Both the position numbers and the translations under genes were made by a program. From the NCBI GenBank assembly GCA_016705475.1, contig JADIYD010000013.1, positions 50,001-114,000 on the forward strand: a stretch of DNA of 64,000 nt. The letters run 5' to 3'. The notes under the pieces were generated by a model. The model saw only the letters and a list, made by a program, of their open reading frames with translations, had not been told where the DNA came from and ran no database searches. The DNA comes from Betaproteobacteria bacterium. GTDB taxonomy: Bacteria; Pseudomonadota; Gammaproteobacteria; Burkholderiales; Rhodocyclaceae. Below, piece after piece: positions 60,741 to 64,000 of the stretch; the stretch's first letter is position 1; each line of letters begins with the position of its first letter.

Positions 60741-62714
60741 ATGACTCATGCAGTTACCCTGCTTCTCGGCGTGCACGCCCACCAGCCGGTCGGCAATTTC
60801 CCCGAAGTGATCGAAGACGCGCACCAGCGCTGCTACAAGCCCTTCCTCGAAACGCTCCACGCTTACCCGGACTTCCGTTTTGCCGCCCATTTCTCGGGCT
60901 GGCTACTCGACTGGCTGCGCGAACGCCACCCGGCCGACATGGATTTGCTGGCCCAGATGGTCAAGCGCGGCCAGGTCGAACTGTTCAGTTCCGGCGATAC
61001 CGAGCCGGTGCTGGCCGCCATTCCGCATCGCGACCGCGTCGGCCAGCTGAAAACCCTGAACGACAAGCTGGCCGACTGGACCGACGTCAAACCGACCGGC
61101 GCCTGGCTGACCGAGCGCGTCTGGGAGTCGGCCGTCGTGCCCGCGCTGGCGGAAACCGGCATCCGCTACGTGACAGTCGACGACTACCATTTCTTCTGCA
61201 CCGGCAAGTCGGCCGATGAACTCGATGGCTACTTCAGTACCGAAGAAGACGGCACCCGGCTAGACCTTTTCCCGATTTCGGAAGCCCTGCGCTATCGCCT
61301 GCCTTTCTCGCCGGCGCACGAAGTGATCGCTTACCTCGAAAGCCTGGCCGACCGCAATCAGTCAGCCGCCATCTACTTCGACGACATCGAAAAATTCGGC
61401 ATCTGGCCGGAAACCTACGACTGGGTCTACAACCGCGGCTGGCTCAAAGCCTTGATCGAAGGCGTGCTGGCCAGCCCGAAAATCCGCACCGGCACCTATG
61501 CCGATTTCCACGCCCAAAACGCCACGCGCGGCATCGTATACCTGCCGACCACCTCGTACAGCGAAATGAACGAATGGACACTGCCGATGCCGGCCGCCGG
61601 CATCTATTCGTCCTTCCTCGCCGCCGAAAAGGCGGCCGGCCGCGGCGACCAGCACCGTCCCTTCATGCGTGGCGGCATCTGGCGCAATTTCCTGACCCGT
61701 TACCCGGAAGCCAACTGGATGCACAAGCGCATGCAGGGGTTGTCGGCACGCCTCGGCGAAATCCCCAATCCGCCGCAGGCGCTGGTCGACGACCTGTACC
61801 GTGCCCAGGCCAACGACGCGTACTGGCATGGTCTGTTTGGCGGCCTCTACCTGCCGCACCTGCGACGCGCAGTCTGGAACAATATTGTCGCCCTCGAAGC
61901 CAAACTCGACGCCCGGCAAGCCCGACCGGCGACTGCCACGGTCGACCTCGATTTTGACGGAAAAACGGAAACCCTCGCCCACACGTCGGCGCTGCAGGTC
62001 GTCGTCCGCAACGACGGCCTGGCCGCCGCCCACGAATTGAGCAGCTACGCGCTGAGCCACAATTTCGGCGACACGCTGCGCCGCTACCACGAGCACTATC
62101 ACGACAAGATCGCCCACGGCCCGAGCGAACATCAAGGCGACGGCATCGCCTCGGCCCACGACATCGTTCGCTTCAAGCATCCGATTTCGGTCGAGGACAT
62201 CGTTCCCGACACCTTGCCCCGCGCGCTCTGGCTGGACGAACTGGATGGCAGCGCCATCACCGATTACCACCAGAGCACAGGCGAACTGGCTTTTGCCCGC
62301 GCCCACATCGCCAAGACTTACACCCTGGATGGCGCCACGGCGACGGTGACCTGGCGACTGACCGGCCTGGCCGGCCATCGTTTCACGACATCTCTGAATC
62401 TGGCCATGCCCAGTTGCGACGGCTTCCTGGGCCACTACACGCTGGCTGATGGGCATATTCCGGGCGGTTTCGGGCAGGCGCTGCAGCTTGACGCGGCAGA
62501 TACCCTGCACCTCGACGATGGCGTGCTCGGCGGCCGGCTGAGCCTGAACATGTCAAATTTGGCCGAAATTTCCGGTCGACCGCAGCAAACCGTTTCGCAA
62601 TCCGAAGCAGGCTTTGAGAAAATCATGCAGGCGGTCGAACTCCGCCTCGGCTGGACCATCCCCGATGACAGCTGCACCCTGACACTCCAACTGAACATAG
62701 AACCCAGACCATGA
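60741..62714 (+). CDS. GH57 4-alpha-glucanotransferase-like enzyme
   Basis: A 657-residue protein of the Thermococcus 4-alpha-glucanotransferase type: N-terminal LLLGVHAHQPVGNFPEV, catalytic E125 (GAWLTERVWES) and D214 (YFDDIEKFGIWPETYDWVY), then C-terminal beta domains (about 400-657). It would move maltosyl units between glucan chains. Start ATG 60741 is preceded by a spaced GGAATCACC site; no secretion signal. A repeat copy near the 3' end encodes NLAEISGRPQQT. Overlaps glgP by 4 bp. Confidence 0.88.
   Translation: MTHAVTLLLGVHAHQPVGNFPEVIEDAHQRCYKPFLETLHAYPDFRFAAHFSGWLLDWLRERHPADMDLLAQMVKRGQVELFSSGDTEPVLAAIPHRDRVGQLKTLNDKLADWTDVKPTGAWLTERVWESAVVPALAETGIRYVTVDDYHFFCTGKSADELDGYFSTEEDGTRLDLFPISEALRYRLPFSPAHEVIAYLESLADRNQSAAIYFDDIEKFGIWPETYDWVYNRGWLKALIEGVLASPKIRTGTYADFHAQNATRGIVYLPTTSYSEMNEWTLPMPAAGIYSSFLAAEKAAGRGDQHRPFMRGGIWRNFLTRYPEANWMHKRMQGLSARLGEIPNPPQALVDDLYRAQANDAYWHGLFGGLYLPHLRRAVWNNIVALEAKLDARQARPATATVDLDFDGKTETLAHTSALQVVVRNDGLAAAHELSSYALSHNFGDTLRRYHEHYHDKIAHGPSEHQGDGIASAHDIVRFKHPISVEDIVPDTLPRALWLDELDGSAITDYHQSTGELAFARAHIAKTYTLDGATATVTWRLTGLAGHRFTTSLNLAMPSCDGFLGHYTLADGHIPGGFGQALQLDAADTLHLDDGVLGGRLSLNMSNLAEISGRPQQTVSQSEAGFEKIMQAVELRLGWTIPDDSCTLTLQLNIEPRP
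62555..62589 (+). repeat. Dispersed GGTYGACC repeat, copy inside the second GH57 gene
   Basis: AAATTTGGCCGAAATTTCC followed by GGTCGACCGCAGCAAA. One of the best matches to the intergenic copies, read in the frame GGT-CGA-CCG. A further core-only copy in the opposite direction lies at 61934-61947 in the same gene. Confidence 0.65.
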
Positions 62715-64000
62715 CCGGAACCGTTTACAACCTCGAAGTCAATCCACAGCTTCCGGAACGTCTGGAGCGCCTCGAAGAGCTCTCCAACAACCTTTGGTAC
62801 AGCTGGGACCGCCCGACGCAGGGCCTGTTCGCCAGCCTGTCGCATCCCCTGTGGAAGGCGACCAATCACAACCCCAAGGCCTTCCTCAAACGGGCTGACC
62901 AGAAGCGGCTCGAAGCCATTGCCGAAGACCCGGTCTTCCTCGGCGCCCTGAATCGCGTCGTCTCGTCCTACGACACCTACCACGAGATGCCGAACATGGC
63001 GCACGTGCATGGTCAGCCTTTTGCCGATGATGACCTGATCGCCTACTTCTGCGCCGAATTCGGTTTCCACGAGAGCCTGCCGATCTACTCCGGCGGCCTC
63101 GGCATCCTGGCCGGCGACCACTGCAAGGCGGCCAGCGACATGGGCCTGCCCTTCATCGGTGTCGGGCTGCTTTACCGCCAGGGCTACTTTCAGCAGACGC
63201 TGACTGCCGACGGCCACCAACAGGCAACCTACAACGATTCCGACTTCGACGACCTGCCGGTTTCCCCGGTACTCGATGCCGATGGCAAGGAGGTTCTGGT
63301 CACCGTCGAATTCCCCGGCCGAACCATCCAGGCCAAAGTCTGGGAAGTAACCGTCGGTCACGTCCGGCTCATCCTGCTCGATACCTGGCTGCCGACCAAT
63401 AGCGAACGCGACCGCGAAATCACCCACCGCCTCTATGGCGGCGACAAGACTACCCGCATCGAACAGGAAATCCTGCTCGGCGTCGGCGGCACCCGCGCCC
63501 TGGCTGCCCTCGGCCTGAAACCGACGGTCTGGCACGTCAACGAAGGCCATGCCGCCTTCCTGATCCTCGAACGTATCCGCAGCCTGATCAAGGGCGGCCT
63601 GCCCTATGCCGCCGCCCTCGAAGCCGTCGCCTCGAATGTCGTATTCACGACGCACACCCCGGTGCCGGCCGGTCACGATCACTTCACCGAAGAAATGATG
63701 CGCAATTATTTCGGCGGCTGGTGCAACGACCTCGGACTGGGTTGCGAGCACCTGATGCGACTGGGTGCCGAACCGGGCAAAACCGACTTCAACATGACCG
63801 CCCTGGCCCTGCGTGGCTCACGCCACCACAATGGCGTGTCACGCATCCACGGCGACGTTTCAGCCGACATCTGCCGCTATCTCTGGCCGCAGATCCTGCC
63901 CGCCGAAAACCCGATGGATTACGTCACCAACGGCGTCCATTTGCCCACCTTCCTGGCCCCGGAATGGTTCGAAACCTTCGAGCACTATCTCGGCATCGGC
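62711..64000 (+). CDS. glgP: Alpha-glucan phosphorylase (partial, runs off the right edge)
   Basis: Releases glucose-1-phosphate from glucan ends. The first 430 residues are present: MTGTVYNLEVNPQLPERLERLEEL, NLWYSWDRPTQGLF, YSGGLGILAGDHCKAASDMGLP, and THTPVPAGHDHF. This is the bacterial/archaeal-type phosphorylase with a DUF3417-like N-terminus. The PLP lysine lies beyond the window. ATG 62711 overlaps the preceding stop (ATGA). No stop occurs before the edge. Confidence 0.93.
   Translation, partial: MTGTVYNLEVNPQLPERLERLEELSNNLWYSWDRPTQGLFASLSHPLWKATNHNPKAFLKRADQKRLEAIAEDPVFLGALNRVVSSYDTYHEMPNMAHVHGQPFADDDLIAYFCAEFGFHESLPIYSGGLGILAGDHCKAASDMGLPFIGVGLLYRQGYFQQTLTADGHQQATYNDSDFDDLPVSPVLDADGKEVLVTVEFPGRTIQAKVWEVTVGHVRLILLDTWLPTNSERDREITHRLYGGDKTTRIEQEILLGVGGTRALAALGLKPTVWHVNEGHAAFLILERIRSLIKGGLPYAAALEAVASNVVFTTHTPVPAGHDHFTEEMMRNYFGGWCNDLGLGCEHLMRLGAEPGKTDFNMTALALRGSRHHNGVSRIHGDVSADICRYLWPQILPAENPMDYVTNGVHLPTFLAPEWFETFEHYLGIG

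Noticed and set aside
62435..63751. A 438-codon minus-strand frame at the right end
   Set aside because: The plus strand encodes the GH57 end and glgP with conserved motifs; this is their shadow.

Overview
The window looks like chromosome of a betaproteobacterium of the order Rhodocyclales, probably close to Dechloromonas or Azonexus. That placement is an inference from gene content and order: an rrn operon of 16S, tRNA-Ile, tRNA-Ala and 23S, an erpA/bactofilin block, a glyA-nrdR-ribD block, a FinR-like regulator next to fpr, cytochrome c4, and a glgB/glgC/GH57/glgP cluster. No database search was possible. The sequence is GC-rich and gene-dense. I see no insertion sequence, prophage, integrase or CRISPR array.

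Layout. 1-2.7 kb: leftward rRNA operon, with the 23S gene cut by the window edge and a good stringent-type promoter. 2.9-5.6 kb: leftward erpA, bactofilin, a coiled-coil membrane protein, and rplM-rpsI. 5.7-5.9 kb: a candidate small RNA with its own terminator and an anti-Shine-Dalgarno stretch. 6-12 kb: OsmC protein, leftward rppH/CNP1/coq7, proS with a lytic transglycosylase, ffh. 12-18 kb: cytochrome c assembly-like protein, a frameshifted CNNM/CBS protein, type IV pilus pilB-pilC-pilD. 18-22 kb: FmdB-like, DUF502, aspS, a secreted guanyl RNase with its barstar inhibitor, and a frameshifted nudB. 22-32 kb: Hsp20, argB, a HAD phosphatase, slmA, hemB, engB, cytochrome c4, CBS and HDOD proteins, msrQ, bioC-bioB, comF, trmL. 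33-36 kb: leftward arsR-rhodanese-grxC-secB-SH3-gpsA operon. 36-41 kb: frameshifted envC, S41 protease, a small hypothetical, moeB, ribD, nrdR. 41-50 kb: glyA, a phosphoglycerate mutase-like protein, TRAP dctQM, LysR/fpr, dps, TRAP dctP. 50-54 kb: pmbA/darP, mogA, a PilZ-like orphan, thyA. 54.8-64 kb: glucan metabolism, namely glk, glgB, glgC, two GH57 enzymes and the start of glgP.

How the genes fit together. The right end builds ADP-glucose (glgC), branches glucan (glgB), and breaks down or rearranges it (two GH57 enzymes, GlgP, Glk). glgA is not in the window. envC and the S41 protease form a cell-envelope pair. The arsR operon joins sulfur/redox enzymes to protein export and lipid precursor synthesis.

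Most unusual features. (1) A dispersed palindrome-based DNA repeat occurs about 15 times (core GGTYGACCGYRGCA). Copies lie between genes, where some form terminator-like hairpins, and inside coding genes in several reading frames, so the conservation is at the DNA level. (2) A candidate CCUCCU-bearing small RNA lies upstream of rplM. (3) A 112-bp inverted-repeat element fills the whole trmL-gpsA gap. (4) Three otherwise conserved genes (CNNM/CBS, nudB, envC) carry single-base frameshifts, two of them in homopolymers, which could be sequencing error or real slippage sites.
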